Position numbers and translations under genes: made by a program. The notes under the pieces were generated by a model, which was given only the letters and a program-made list of their open reading frames with translations, did not search any database and was not told the DNA's origin. From contig NZ_CP154874.1 of the NCBI RefSeq assembly GCF_041729615.1, positions 2,423,001-2,487,000 on the forward strand: a DNA stretch of 64,000 nucleotides. Direction: 5' to 3'. Origin of the DNA: Pseudomonas alcaligenes (lineage in GTDB: Bacteria > Pseudomonadota > Gammaproteobacteria > Pseudomonadales > Pseudomonadaceae). This document shows positions 9,630 through 17,664 of this stretch, piece after piece; the stretch's first letter is position 1; every line of letters starts with the position of its first letter.

Positions 9630-9852
9630 CAGACCGTTGAAAAACTACCTGCGTTGCCATCGCAGCGTTAAAAACAGGCTCACAGCCGAAGGCTGAACGT
9701 GCTTTAGTACGGCCCCGGAGGGGTGAGCGAAGCGAATCAAATGCTCATTTACCACTTTTAAACTGCGCTTTTTCGCCGTTTTGACCAGCCGGAGGCTGTT
9801 ACTAACGTTGCGCCTTGCGCTGGCGGCCTCGCCAACGTTTTTCAACAACCTG
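9630..9852. mobile_element. MITE-like element with 16-20 bp terminal inverted repeats
   Basis: The ends are CAGACCGTTGAAAAAC (9630-9645) and GTTTTTCAACAACCTG (9837-9852), inverted copies differing only at three positions. Both are bordered by CTAG (9626-9629 and 9853-9856), which looks like a 4-bp target duplication. The inside contains further short inverted repeats (AGCCGAAGGCT; CAGCCGGAGGCTG) and no gene. A 223-bp non-coding element with these features fits a miniature inverted-repeat transposable element; a 4-bp CTAG duplication would suit IS5-type transposition. Similar GTTGAAAAAC-ended repeats are common in Pseudomonas. Confidence 0.7.
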
Positions 9853-10206
9853 CTAGCGCGCCATCCACACGCCCTTGTACTGCTGCTCGCAGGCGGGCTT
9901 GAGGTAGCGGGCGTCGGTCGCGATGCCGTAGTAGTGGATGTCCTGCTGGTAGGGCGTGCCCTGCACCTTGGCGTTGCGGCACTCGCCGAAGGCGCCGGCC
10001 GGGCACTGCGCGGCGAAGCTGACCTCGACCTTCTGCCCCTTGAGCTGCGGTGCGCAGAAGCCCTCGCGGAACAGGTGGGCGGGGATGCTGCGGTTCTGCT
10101 GGCAGAGCTTCACCTCCACCTGCTTGCCTTCGGCATGCACCACGCAGGCCTCGGCCCAGGCCTGGCCGGCCAGGCCCAGCAACAGCAGGGCAAGCATCGC
10201 GCGCAT
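9853..10206 (-). CDS. Small secreted cysteine-rich protein of unknown function
   Basis: 117 residues: signal peptide (about 1-20, ending GQAWA), then a compact mature part with CVVHAEG, CQQNR, GFCAPQL, QCPAG, GECRNA and KPACEQQ. The even spacing of six or so cysteines points to a disulphide-stabilised periplasmic protein. GAGGAG sits 7 bases upstream of the chosen ATG. The gene is divergent from the second COG0523 gene and convergent with DUF1826. It resembles a Pseudomonas family often labelled, without clear reason, as an NADH:ubiquinone oxidoreductase; I see no redox domain. Confidence 0.7.
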   Translation of the reverse strand: MRAMLALLLLGLAGQAWAEACVVHAEGKQVEVKLCQQNRSIPAHLFREGFCAPQLKGQKVEVSFAAQCPAGAFGECRNAKVQGTPYQQDIHYYGIATDARYLKPACEQQYKGVWMAR

Positions 10207-10276
10207 CGCATCTCTCCTCGAACAAAGCGGCGACTTTAGCCTTTCCCGCCGCCGCGTGAAACCGCACCATAGGCCC

Positions 10277-11242
10277 ATGCTGACCCATATCCCCACCCAC
10301 CTGATCGCCGGCCCCCTGGGCGCCGGCAAGACCAGCCTGATCCGCCACCTGCTGGCGCACAAGCCGACGCACGAGCGCTGGGCGGTGTTGATCAACGAGT
10401 TCGGCCAGATCGGCCTGGACCAGGCGCTGCTGAGCGGTGCCCACGACGGCGTCAGCCTGAGCGAGATCCCCGGCGGCTGCCTGTGCTGCGTTGCCGGTGC
10501 GCCCTTCCAGGTCGGCCTGGCTCGCCTGCTGCGCCAGGCGCGGCCGGATCGCCTGCTGATCGAGCCCTCCGGTCTGGGGCACCCTCTGGAGCTGCTGCGC
10601 CAGCTGGGCCAGGCGCCCTGGGCCGGGGTGCTGGCCCTGCAGCCACCGGTGCTGGTGCTGGACGCCGCCGCCCTGGCCGCCGGGCAGGCACTGCCGGAGA
10701 GCCAGCAGGCGACCCTGGCGCTGGCCGGCCTGTTGCTGCTGAACAAGGCGGAGGGCCTGGACGAGATGGCGCGCGCGCGGCTGCAGGCGCAGCTGCCGAT
10801 GCTGCCAATGCGCTGGACCTGCCAGGGCGAGCTGGACTTCGCCGAGCTGCCCGGCAGTGCCGTGCAGGCCGGGCCGGAGCAGGACAACAGGCTGCCGGCC
10901 GCCGAGCGCGCGCCGCTGGCGCAAATCTGGCGTGATCCGCAGGAGCCGATCTGCCAGGTGCAGGCGCAGGCCGAGGGCTGGAGCGTCGGCTGGCGGGTGC
11001 ATCCTTCTCAGGTGTTCGAGCTGGGGCGGGTGCAGGCCTGGCTGGCCTGGCTGCCGTGGCGGCGGGCCAAGCTGGTGTTGCACGGCGAGAGCGGCTGGCA
11101 CTCGGCCAACGCGCTGCAAGGCGCGCCGCTGCAGTGGCGGCTCAGCGAGTGGCGGCGCGATTCACGGCTGGAGCTGATCTTCGCCGCGCCGCAGCAGGCG
11201 CAGGCGCTGCAGGCCGGACTGCTGGCCTGTCGGCGCCGCTAG
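10277..11242 (+). CDS. Second COG0523/CobW family GTPase
   Basis: 321 residues. Walker A AGPLGAGKTS (residues 11-20), metal motif C68-L-C70-C71 in IPGGCLCCVAG, DRLLIEPSGLGHP and a guanine motif NKAEG. The C-terminal domain is shorter and more divergent than in the first copy. ATG at 10277 gives the usual short N-terminus before the P-loop. It probably handles a metal too, but no Zur-type site is visible in the 70-bp gap upstream, so it may not be under the same control. Confidence 0.85.
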   Translation: MLTHIPTHLIAGPLGAGKTSLIRHLLAHKPTHERWAVLINEFGQIGLDQALLSGAHDGVSLSEIPGGCLCCVAGAPFQVGLARLLRQARPDRLLIEPSGLGHPLELLRQLGQAPWAGVLALQPPVLVLDAAALAAGQALPESQQATLALAGLLLLNKAEGLDEMARARLQAQLPMLPMRWTCQGELDFAELPGSAVQAGPEQDNRLPAAERAPLAQIWRDPQEPICQVQAQAEGWSVGWRVHPSQVFELGRVQAWLAWLPWRRAKLVLHGESGWHSANALQGAPLQWRLSEWRRDSRLELIFAAPQQAQALQAGLLACRRR

Positions 11243-11592
11243 TGCTGCAGCAGCGCCTCGGCCAGGCTGCTGATCAGCACCAGGGCCAGTAGCGCCAGGC
11301 TGGCGCGGCGCACGGCAGCGGAGCGGCAGAAGGCGATCAGGCGGTTGTCCCGCGCGTCGGCGAGCTGCAGGTGGTGCTCATGCTCGCCCGGCGCCTGGTG
11401 GAGCGCCTGCCAGGCACGCGGCGCGTCGCCGTCATGCGGCAGCAGCAGGGCGTAGCGATGACCGCGGGCTTCCTCGCCGAGGTCGCAGGCGATGGCCTCG
11501 ATGCCCAGCTCGTTGAGCCGATCACGGAGGAAGTCGATGTAGCTGCCGTTGTCGGAGGTGCGCAGGTTCTGCAACGTGTGGTCCTTGTCCAC
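11239..11592 (-). CDS. Small protein with C-terminal membrane tail
   Basis: Not recognised. About 117 residues if the GTG at 11592 is the start (giving VDKDHTLQNLRTSDNGSY); there is no good ribosome site, so the start is uncertain. The middle is soluble (ELGIEAIACDLGEEARGHRY) and the end is a single hydrophobic helix (ASLALLALVLISSLAEALLQ), a tail-anchor arrangement. It overlaps the end of the COG0523 gene by 4 bases in convergent orientation. A 9-bp-arm GC palindrome (11603-11621) lies just upstream of the start. Confidence 0.5.
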   Translation of the reverse strand: MDKDHTLQNLRTSDNGSYIDFLRDRLNELGIEAIACDLGEEARGHRYALLLPHDGDAPRAWQALHQAPGEHEHHLQLADARDNRLIAFCRSAAVRRASLALLALVLISSLAEALLQH

Positions 11593-11662
11593 GAGGATCG
11601 GGCCGGCCGCCGGGCGGCCGGTCGCGATGGTAGCAGATTGCCAGTTTGTGATGCGTTTGGCG

Positions 11663-12493
11663 TTATGGGTGGGCCGCGAACCAGGCGAGGATCTTGCCCG
11701 GTGAGGCGGCGAACCACTCGTGGCCGCCCAGCGGCTCGGTGTAGCGCGCCGTTTCGATGCCCTGATAAAGCAGGCGGTCGTAGTACAGGTCCATGCTCCA
11801 CCAGGGCACCACCGCATCGATGAAGCCATGCACGAACAGGGTCGGCGGGTGGTCAGCGGGCAGCTCCGGTACCACGCACAGCGGCCCGCTGCAGGTGGCA
11901 TAGGAGCCGGACTGGATGGCCAGGGCGCGGAATTTGCCGGGGAAGGACACCGCCATGCGGCTGGTGTTGTAGCCGCCGCTGCTGATGCCGGTGGCGTACT
12001 GGCGCTGCGCATCGAGCGGGCCGAAGTGGCCGGCGGCGATGGCCGCCAGCACGTTGCCGAGGAAGTCGTAGTCGGTGCTCAGCTCGTAGGCCTGGGCCAG
12101 GCCGGGGATATTGGTCTGCCAGAACAGGTCGGCCGGCGCGCTGGGGGCGATCACCGCGTAGCCGTTGTCGAGCAGGGTGCGGATCAGCTTACCCTCGTAG
12201 AAGCCGCCGAACGGCTGGTTGCTGTAGTAGGTGAAGTTGTCCAGCGGGAAGAACGAACCCTGGTAGACCAGTACCACCGGCCAGCCGCCGGCGGGCGGCG
12301 TGCCCAGCGGCGTCTGGTAGATCACCTGGCGAGCGCCGATCACGCCGGAGTCGATCCAGGTGGTCTGGTGGCTGCAGCTGATCTTGGCGGGCAACAACAG
12401 CGACTTCGGCCGTTCGCTGCAGCGCGAGTCGGCCAGGGTGGGCAGGGAGCAGAGCAGGAGCAGGCAGTAGAGCAGGGTGCGGGAAGCGATCAT
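11663..12493 (-). CDS. phaZ: Extracellular medium-chain-length PHA depolymerase (copy 1)
   Basis: 276 residues, signal peptide about 1-21 ending TLA. An alpha/beta hydrolase with nucleophile motif GISSGGYNTSRMA (Ser172), catalytic Asp226 in HGFIDAVVP and His258 in GGHEWFAASP. Size, the I-S-S-G-G box and residue spacing match the secreted mcl-PHA depolymerase of Pseudomonas fluorescens GK13 (known triad Ser172, Asp228, His260). It would cut poly(3-hydroxyalkanoate) outside the cell into oligomers and monomers. Cysteine pairs fit a secreted enzyme. A second copy lies directly upstream on the same strand. Confidence 0.88.
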   Translation of the reverse strand: MIASRTLLYCLLLLCSLPTLADSRCSERPKSLLLPAKISCSHQTTWIDSGVIGARQVIYQTPLGTPPAGGWPVVLVYQGSFFPLDNFTYYSNQPFGGFYEGKLIRTLLDNGYAVIAPSAPADLFWQTNIPGLAQAYELSTDYDFLGNVLAAIAAGHFGPLDAQRQYATGISSGGYNTSRMAVSFPGKFRALAIQSGSYATCSGPLCVVPELPADHPPTLFVHGFIDAVVPWWSMDLYYDRLLYQGIETARYTEPLGGHEWFAASPGKILAWFAAHP

Positions 12494-12628
12494 GGCGGCG
12501 ATCTCCGGCGTTGTTGTTGGGCGTACTGCCTACTGAATAGAAACAGGAATTCCGATTCCGTCAAATGCTGCAGGTGCACGTCGGGCAAGGCGCTGCGGGC
12601 GCGGTCAGCAGCTGTGCTGGCCGGAGTG

Positions 12629-12650
12629 GCCCCGTCCGGGCGGACGGGGC
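12629..12650 (-). terminator. GC hairpin after the second PHA depolymerase
   Basis: GCCCCGTCCG (12629-12638) pairs perfectly with CGGACGGGGC (12641-12650) across two bases. It begins 9 bases after the stop codon of the upstream gene. There is no U-tract, so it may slow or process the transcript rather than end it alone. Confidence 0.45.
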
Positions 12651-12658
12651 GGGCGGGC

Positions 12659-13492
12659 TTAGGGGTGGCGCTGGAACCAGTCGAGGATCTTTACGGGCGA
12701 AGCGGCGAACCACTCGTGGCCGCCGTCGGCCTCGCTGTGCAGGGCCGTCTCCACGCCCTGGTAGAGCAGGCGGTCATGGTAGGGCTGCATGCTGCTCCAG
12801 GGCACCACGCGGTCGGCCATGCCGTGGAGGAACAGGGTCGGCGGATGGGCGGCCGGCAGCGTCTGCGGTACCTGGCAGCGCGCGCCGACGCAGGTGGCCC
12901 AGGAGGCCGACTGGATCGCCAGCGCCTTGAAGCGGCCAGGGAAGGACAAGGCCATGCGGCTGGTGTTGTAGCCGCCACTGGAGATGCCGGTGGCGTACCA
13001 GCGCGCAGGGTCGAGCTTGCCGAAGCGGCCGGCGCCCATTGCCTTGAACAGGTTGTTGAAGAACAGCTGATCGTTGCTCGCCGCGTAGTCCTCGGCGTAC
13101 TGCGGGTCGTTGGTCTGCCAGGCCTCGGCGGCAGTCAGCGCGTTGGGGGCGATCACCGCATAGCCGCTGTCGAGCAGGGCGCGTACCAGCTCGCCCTGGT
13201 GGTAGCCGCCGAAGGGCGCATCGCTGGCGTAGGTGAAGCCACTGACCCGCACCAGCGAGCCGTGGAACAGCAGGGCCACTGGCCAGCCTGTGCTGGGTGC
13301 GCTGCCGGTCGGCACCTGGAACACCACCTTGCGCTGGCCGGCGCTGCCGGAGTCGATCCAGGCCGACTGTGCGCTGCAGCTGATGCTGGTCGCGGTCGAG
13401 GTGCAGCGCGAGGCGGCCTGGGCCTGCAGTGGCAGGTTGGCGGCCGCCAGCAGGGCGGCGCCGAGGATCAGGGAGGAACGGACAGTAGGCAT
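12659..13492 (-). CDS. phaZ: Extracellular medium-chain-length PHA depolymerase (copy 2)
   Basis: 277 residues with a signal peptide (about 1-26, ending AQA). Same fold as copy 1: nucleophile GISSGGYNTSRMA (Ser172), Asp227 in HGMADRVVP, His259 in GGHEWFAASP, and the same conserved cysteines. The two copies are clearly paralogs but differ over most of the chain, so the duplication is not recent. They may differ in polymer side-chain preference; that is inference. The gene is divergent from the DUF1302 gene, 225 bp away. Confidence 0.88.
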   Translation of the reverse strand: MPTVRSSLILGAALLAAANLPLQAQAASRCTSTATSISCSAQSAWIDSGSAGQRKVVFQVPTGSAPSTGWPVALLFHGSLVRVSGFTYASDAPFGGYHQGELVRALLDSGYAVIAPNALTAAEAWQTNDPQYAEDYAASNDQLFFNNLFKAMGAGRFGKLDPARWYATGISSGGYNTSRMALSFPGRFKALAIQSASWATCVGARCQVPQTLPAAHPPTLFLHGMADRVVPWSSMQPYHDRLLYQGVETALHSEADGGHEWFAASPVKILDWFQRHP

Positions 13493-13670
13493 GGGCTACT
13501 CCTGCTATCGATGGAACGCAGGGGAGTAGACGCCCGGCTGGCGGGAATATCACCAAAAATTGGCGCCATATTTCCGGCAATCGATGGATGGCGGCGCTAA
13601 GCGAGCGGGGAGGCGGCAGAAAAATATCGGCCGTGACTTGCCAGGGTTCTGATCGACTTCTACATTGCAA

Positions 13671-13686
13671 CGGAACCGATGTTCCG
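13671..13686. promoter_or_regulatory. Inverted repeat upstream of the DUF1302 gene
   Basis: CGGAAC-CGAT-GTTCCG, perfect 6-bp arms, overlapping a TTCCGATTCCG string (13682-13692). An identical TTCCGATTCCG occurs at 12550-12560, about 57 bp upstream of phaZ copy 1. It could be an operator shared by the PHA-degradation genes; the adjacent TetR-type regulator is one candidate. Confidence 0.4.
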
Positions 13687-13717
13687 ATTCCGATAAAAAC
13701 AACAGCTGGAGGTCATC

Positions 13718-15478
13718 GTGGCACATCAAGGAAGAGGCCTGGCGGTCGCCGGCCTGGCATTGCTCGGCACCCTGCCCCTGGGGCTGGCGCAGGCGTTTCA
13801 GGTGCGTTCGGGGGACTGGACCACCTCGCTCGACACCACCGTCTCCTACGGCGTCAGCTACCGCATGGAGGGCCAGGACGACAAGCTGATCGCCCGTGCC
13901 AACGGCGGCAGCGGCAGCAACTCGGGGCTGATCAACTCCGACGACGGCAATCTGAACTTCAGGAAGGGCGACCTGTTCTCCGAGATGGTCAAGGTCGTCT
14001 CGGAGATGGACCTGCGTTATCAGGAGCGCCACGGCGTGTTCATCCGTGGCCGCGCCTTCTATGACTTCGAGCTGGAGGACGATTCGCGCCGCCACCGCGA
14101 GATCAGCGACGGCGGCCTGGACGAGGCCGGCTCCAGCATCGACCTGCTGGATGCCTTCGTCTACGGCAGCTGGACGGTGGGCGAGCGCGACCTCAACGCC
14201 CGCCTCGGGCGTCAGGTGATCAACTGGGGCGAGGGGCTGTTCTATCAGAACGGCATCGGCGCGACCAACCCGGTGGACATCAACGCCCTGCGCGCGCCCG
14301 GCTCGGAAGTGAAGGAGGCCTATATGCCGACCTTCATGGTCTACGGCTCCTTTGAACTGCGCGACAACCTCACCGTGGAAGGCTACTGGCAGCCGGGCAA
14401 GGCCTGGGAAGCCTCGAAGATCGACCCCTGCGGCACCTACTTCTCCACCCTCGACCCGCTCGGCGAGGACTGCGAGTACCTGTCCGCCGCGCCGCTGCAG
14501 GAGCAGATCACCGGCCGCGTCGGCGAGGCGCTGGCCTTCGACAGCCCGGCCGCCGCGCAGGCCTGGGCCAACAGCCTGGCGCCCGGCCTGGTCAACGACC
14601 TGCTGCGCGGCTACATCCCCACCACCTTCATCCCGCGTGCCCAGGATATCGACGGCGACGACTCCGCCCAGTACGGCCTGGCCCTGCGCTGGTACGTGCC
14701 GGAGCTGAACGACACCGAGCTGGGCTTCTACTACCTGCGCTACAACATGCAGGTGCCGATGATCGGCCTCACCGTCGGCCAGCCGGTGGTGTTGCCGGTG
14801 GTCGGCGCGCTGCCCGACGCCAGCAGCTCGCGCTACTACGCCGAGTACCTGGAGAAGCGCGACCTGTTCGGCATCAGCTTCAACACCTCGATCGGCGGCG
14901 ACAGCCTGTTCAACGGCCTGTCGCTGGCCGGCGAGCTGAGCTACCGGCCGGACACGCCGATCGCCCTCGGCCTCAACGAGTACCTGCCGACCGCGCTGCT
15001 CAACCCGGACGGCCTGCCGGTCGGCACCCGCCTCGACGGCTACCGCGAGAAGGACATGTTCCAGGCCTCGCTGGCCGCCATCTACAACTTCAACGGCCTG
15101 CTCGGCTCGGACTCGGCCGCGCTGTTCTCCGAGCTGGTGGCCAGCCGCGTGCAGGGCCTGGAGTCGGACGTCGACTACTACGAGGCCACCAGCAGCGCCT
15201 ACGGCGCCCAGGCCAGCCTGCAGCTGACCTACACCAACGTGTTCAACCTGGTGAACCTGGTACCCAGCGTTGGCTACCAGTACAGCATCAACGGCGTGGC
15301 GCCCCAGCTCACCAACGGCCTGGACGAGGAAGCGCAGAGCTGGTCGGTGGGCCTCGACGCGATCTACCAGGAATCGCTGACGGTCGGCGCCAAGTACGTC
15401 GGCTATAGCGGCGGCGGTATCTCCAACAAGCGCACCGACCGCGACTACCTGACCTTCAACGTCAAATACAGTTTCTGA
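13718..15478 (+). CDS. DUF1302 outer-membrane protein
   Basis: 586 residues: signal peptide (about 1-26, LGLAQA), then a beta-rich protein with alternating aromatic residues and a C-terminal strand ending FNVKYSF, the aromatic end expected of an outer-membrane barrel. DUF1302 hallmarks include VRSGDWTTSLDTTVSYG, LGRQVINWGEG and TNPVDINALRAPGSEVKEAY. It is paired with DUF1329, as is usual, and the pair is reported near genes for hydrophobic substrates. Here it is next to two PHA depolymerases, so export or handling of lipophilic esters is a fair guess. GGAGG-like site precedes the start. Confidence 0.85.
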   Translation: MAHQGRGLAVAGLALLGTLPLGLAQAFQVRSGDWTTSLDTTVSYGVSYRMEGQDDKLIARANGGSGSNSGLINSDDGNLNFRKGDLFSEMVKVVSEMDLRYQERHGVFIRGRAFYDFELEDDSRRHREISDGGLDEAGSSIDLLDAFVYGSWTVGERDLNARLGRQVINWGEGLFYQNGIGATNPVDINALRAPGSEVKEAYMPTFMVYGSFELRDNLTVEGYWQPGKAWEASKIDPCGTYFSTLDPLGEDCEYLSAAPLQEQITGRVGEALAFDSPAAAQAWANSLAPGLVNDLLRGYIPTTFIPRAQDIDGDDSAQYGLALRWYVPELNDTELGFYYLRYNMQVPMIGLTVGQPVVLPVVGALPDASSSRYYAEYLEKRDLFGISFNTSIGGDSLFNGLSLAGELSYRPDTPIALGLNEYLPTALLNPDGLPVGTRLDGYREKDMFQASLAAIYNFNGLLGSDSAALFSELVASRVQGLESDVDYYEATSSAYGAQASLQLTYTNVFNLVNLVPSVGYQYSINGVAPQLTNGLDEEAQSWSVGLDAIYQESLTVGAKYVGYSGGGISNKRTDRDYLTFNVKYSF

Positions 15479-15489
15479 GAGGGAACGCC

Positions 15490-16842
15490 ATGCACAGTCT
15501 GCGAATCACCCTGCTGGCCGCTGCCCTGCTGGCCGCCACCCCGGCCCTGGCCCAGGTCGGCGCCGACCAGGTTGCCCGTCTCGGCCAGGACCTCACCCCG
15601 CTGGGCGCGGAAAAGGCCGGCAACGCCGCCGGCACCATTCCCGCCTGGGACGGCGGCCTGGCCAAGGACAGTGGCGCCTTCGACGCCAAGCTCGGCTACA
15701 AGGACCCTTTCGCCGCCGACCAGCCGCTGTTCAGCATCAGCGCCGCCAATGCCGAGCAGTACCGCGCCAACCTCAGCCCCGGCCAGCTGGCCATGCTCAA
15801 GCGCTATTCCGGCACCTGGAAGCTCAACGTCTACCCGAGCCGTCGCTCCGCCTCCTACCCGGACAAGGTGTATGCCGCGATCAAGGGCAACGCCGCCAGC
15901 GCCAGGCTGATCGAGAACGGCAACGGCATCGCCGATTTCAAAGTGGCCACGCCCTTCCCGATTCCGCAGTCGGCCCTTGAGGTGCTGTGGAACCACCTGG
16001 TGCGCTACCGCGGCGACAGCGTCAAGCGCTACTACGCCCAGGCCGTGCCGCACGCCAGCGGCGACTACTTCATGACCCAGATCGAGGACCTGTTCCTGTT
16101 CAACCAGGACGCCGGCGACTACGCCAAGGACAACGGCAACGTGCTGTTCTACTTCCGCCAGTCGGTGCTGGCGCCGGCGCGCCTGGCTGGCACCGAGCTG
16201 CTGGTCCACGAGACCGTCAATCAGGTCAAGGAACCGCGCCTGGCCTGGCTCTACGCCGCCGGCCAGCGCCGCGTGCGGCGCACGCCGAACGTGGCCTACG
16301 ACTCGCCCGGCACCGCCTCCGAGGGCATGCGCACCACCGACAACTTCGACATGTTCTCCGGCGCGCCGGACAAGTACGACTGGCAACTGGTGGGCAAGCA
16401 GGAGCTGTACGTGCCCTACAACAGTTACCGCTTCGCAGCCAAGACCAACAAGTACAGCGACATCGTCCAGCCCGGCCACGTCAATCCGGACCTGCTGCGC
16501 TACGAGTTGCACCGCGTCTGGCACGTGCGCGCCACCCTCAAGGCCGGCCAGCGCCACCAGTACAAGCAGCGCGATCTGTACTTCGACGAGGACAGCTATC
16601 AGATTCTGGTGGTTGACCATTACGACAACCGCGACAACCTGTGGCGCCTCGGCGAGTCCTACACCATCAACCTGTATGACCAGCCGCTGGTATGGACCAA
16701 GGGCGACGCCGTATATGACCTGATCGGCGGCCGTTATGTGATCGGCATATTGTCCAATGAAGAACCGGCGGAACAGTTCGATATTGCCCTGAAGCCGACC
16801 GATTTCACCCCGGCACAATTACGCCGTGACAGTCGTCGCTGA
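15490..16842 (+). CDS. DUF1329 periplasmic/outer-membrane-associated protein
   Basis: 450 residues with a signal peptide (about 1-21, PALA). Family features: GAEKAGNAAGTIPAWDGGL at the mature N-terminus, LYAAGQRRVRRTPNVAYDSP in the middle, GMRTTDNFDMFSGAPDKYDW, and RVWHVRATLKAGQRHQYKQR. The fold is LolB/LolA-like in related proteins, suited to binding a lipid. It starts 11 bases after DUF1302 and belongs to the same operon. Precise substrate unknown. Confidence 0.85.
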   Translation: MHSLRITLLAAALLAATPALAQVGADQVARLGQDLTPLGAEKAGNAAGTIPAWDGGLAKDSGAFDAKLGYKDPFAADQPLFSISAANAEQYRANLSPGQLAMLKRYSGTWKLNVYPSRRSASYPDKVYAAIKGNAASARLIENGNGIADFKVATPFPIPQSALEVLWNHLVRYRGDSVKRYYAQAVPHASGDYFMTQIEDLFLFNQDAGDYAKDNGNVLFYFRQSVLAPARLAGTELLVHETVNQVKEPRLAWLYAAGQRRVRRTPNVAYDSPGTASEGMRTTDNFDMFSGAPDKYDWQLVGKQELYVPYNSYRFAAKTNKYSDIVQPGHVNPDLLRYELHRVWHVRATLKAGQRHQYKQRDLYFDEDSYQILVVDHYDNRDNLWRLGESYTINLYDQPLVWTKGDAVYDLIGGRYVIGILSNEEPAEQFDIALKPTDFTPAQLRRDSRR

Positions 16843-16864
16843 CCCGCTTGAATATATAAGTGGG

Positions 16865-17485
16865 TCAGTGCGGGGACACTTGCAGGTAATTGCAGACCAG
16901 TCGCGAAAGTTCTCCCGGGATATGTTCCCGGGGGGTCGTGCCGAGGCTGCCGACCATGGTCAGGTAGTTCAGGCCGGAGAGCAGCATGTGTGCGCTGAGG
17001 TCGGCGGCCTGTTCCGGGGCGGGGTGCTGCAGGCTGTCGCGGTGGCTCAGCACGATGCTGGCGAACGCCTGGCCGATGTGGGCGTTGAGCTGGTGGAAGC
17101 GCTGGCGGAACTGCGGGTCCATCGAGCTACGCCGAATCAGCGCGCGGAGCAGGCCCTCGCTGCCGTCGAACAGGCGCACCACGCCGCGGATAAAGGCCTC
17201 CACCTGGGCGTCCAGCGGCAGCGGCTGGCGCGTCAGATCCGCCACCAGGCTGTCCACGGCGGTGCGGCTCTGCTCGACGAAGTGCTGGTGTACGGCGTAC
17301 AGCAGCACGTCCTTGTCGCCGAGCAGGCGGTAGAAGGTGCCGACCGAGGACTCGGCCAGCTGGGCGATCTGGGAGATGCCGGTTTCTTCGAACTGGTTGT
17401 TCGCCAGCAGGTCGGCAGCGACGTTGAGGAAGCGCTCCAGAGCCTTCTTGCTGCGTGCCTGGGTGGGGCTGGCGATGCTGTACAT
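16865..17485 (-). CDS. TetR family transcriptional regulator
   Basis: 206 residues. N-terminal helix-turn-helix: RSKKALERFLNVAADLLAN, FEETGISQIAQLAESSVGTF, YRLLGDKDVLLYAV, the standard TetR layout. The C-terminal ligand domain is less conserved. The ATG at 17485 has GAGAA 7 bases upstream and is preferred to a TTG two codons earlier. It is convergent with DUF1329 and divergent from the hydrolase at 17665, so it may control the hydrolase, the DUF1302/1329 genes, or both. Confidence 0.85.
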   Translation of the reverse strand: MYSIASPTQARSKKALERFLNVAADLLANNQFEETGISQIAQLAESSVGTFYRLLGDKDVLLYAVHQHFVEQSRTAVDSLVADLTRQPLPLDAQVEAFIRGVVRLFDGSEGLLRALIRRSSMDPQFRQRFHQLNAHIGQAFASIVLSHRDSLQHPAPEQAADLSAHMLLSGLNYLTMVGSLGTTPREHIPGELSRLVCNYLQVSPH

Positions 17486-17573
17486 GATCAATTCTCGAAA
17501 CGGCGCTGATCGATTCTAGGGGGTTTGCCAGGGCAAGGCAAATAACACGGAAGTGCAAATAAGGCGGGTATTA

Positions 17574-17597
17574 AAAGTTATCCGCTCGAGCAACTTT
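17574..17597. promoter_or_regulatory. Possible TetR operator
   Basis: AAAGTT (17574-17579) is matched by AACTTT (17592-17597) across 12 bases, and another AAAGTT follows at 17608. It sits in the 179-bp divergent gap between the TetR gene and the hydrolase. Candidate only. Confidence 0.3.
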
Positions 17598-17664
17598 GTT
17601 TTGTCTGAAAGTTGCTGCGGAAATATCGATTAATTGTCATTCAATAGTGCAGGGAATAACTTTC

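Noticed and set aside
11720..13600. A 626-codon plus-strand frame over the two PHA depolymerases
   Set aside because: The translation is low-complexity (Gly/Ala/Gln/Val) while the opposite strand encodes two well-defined enzymes.
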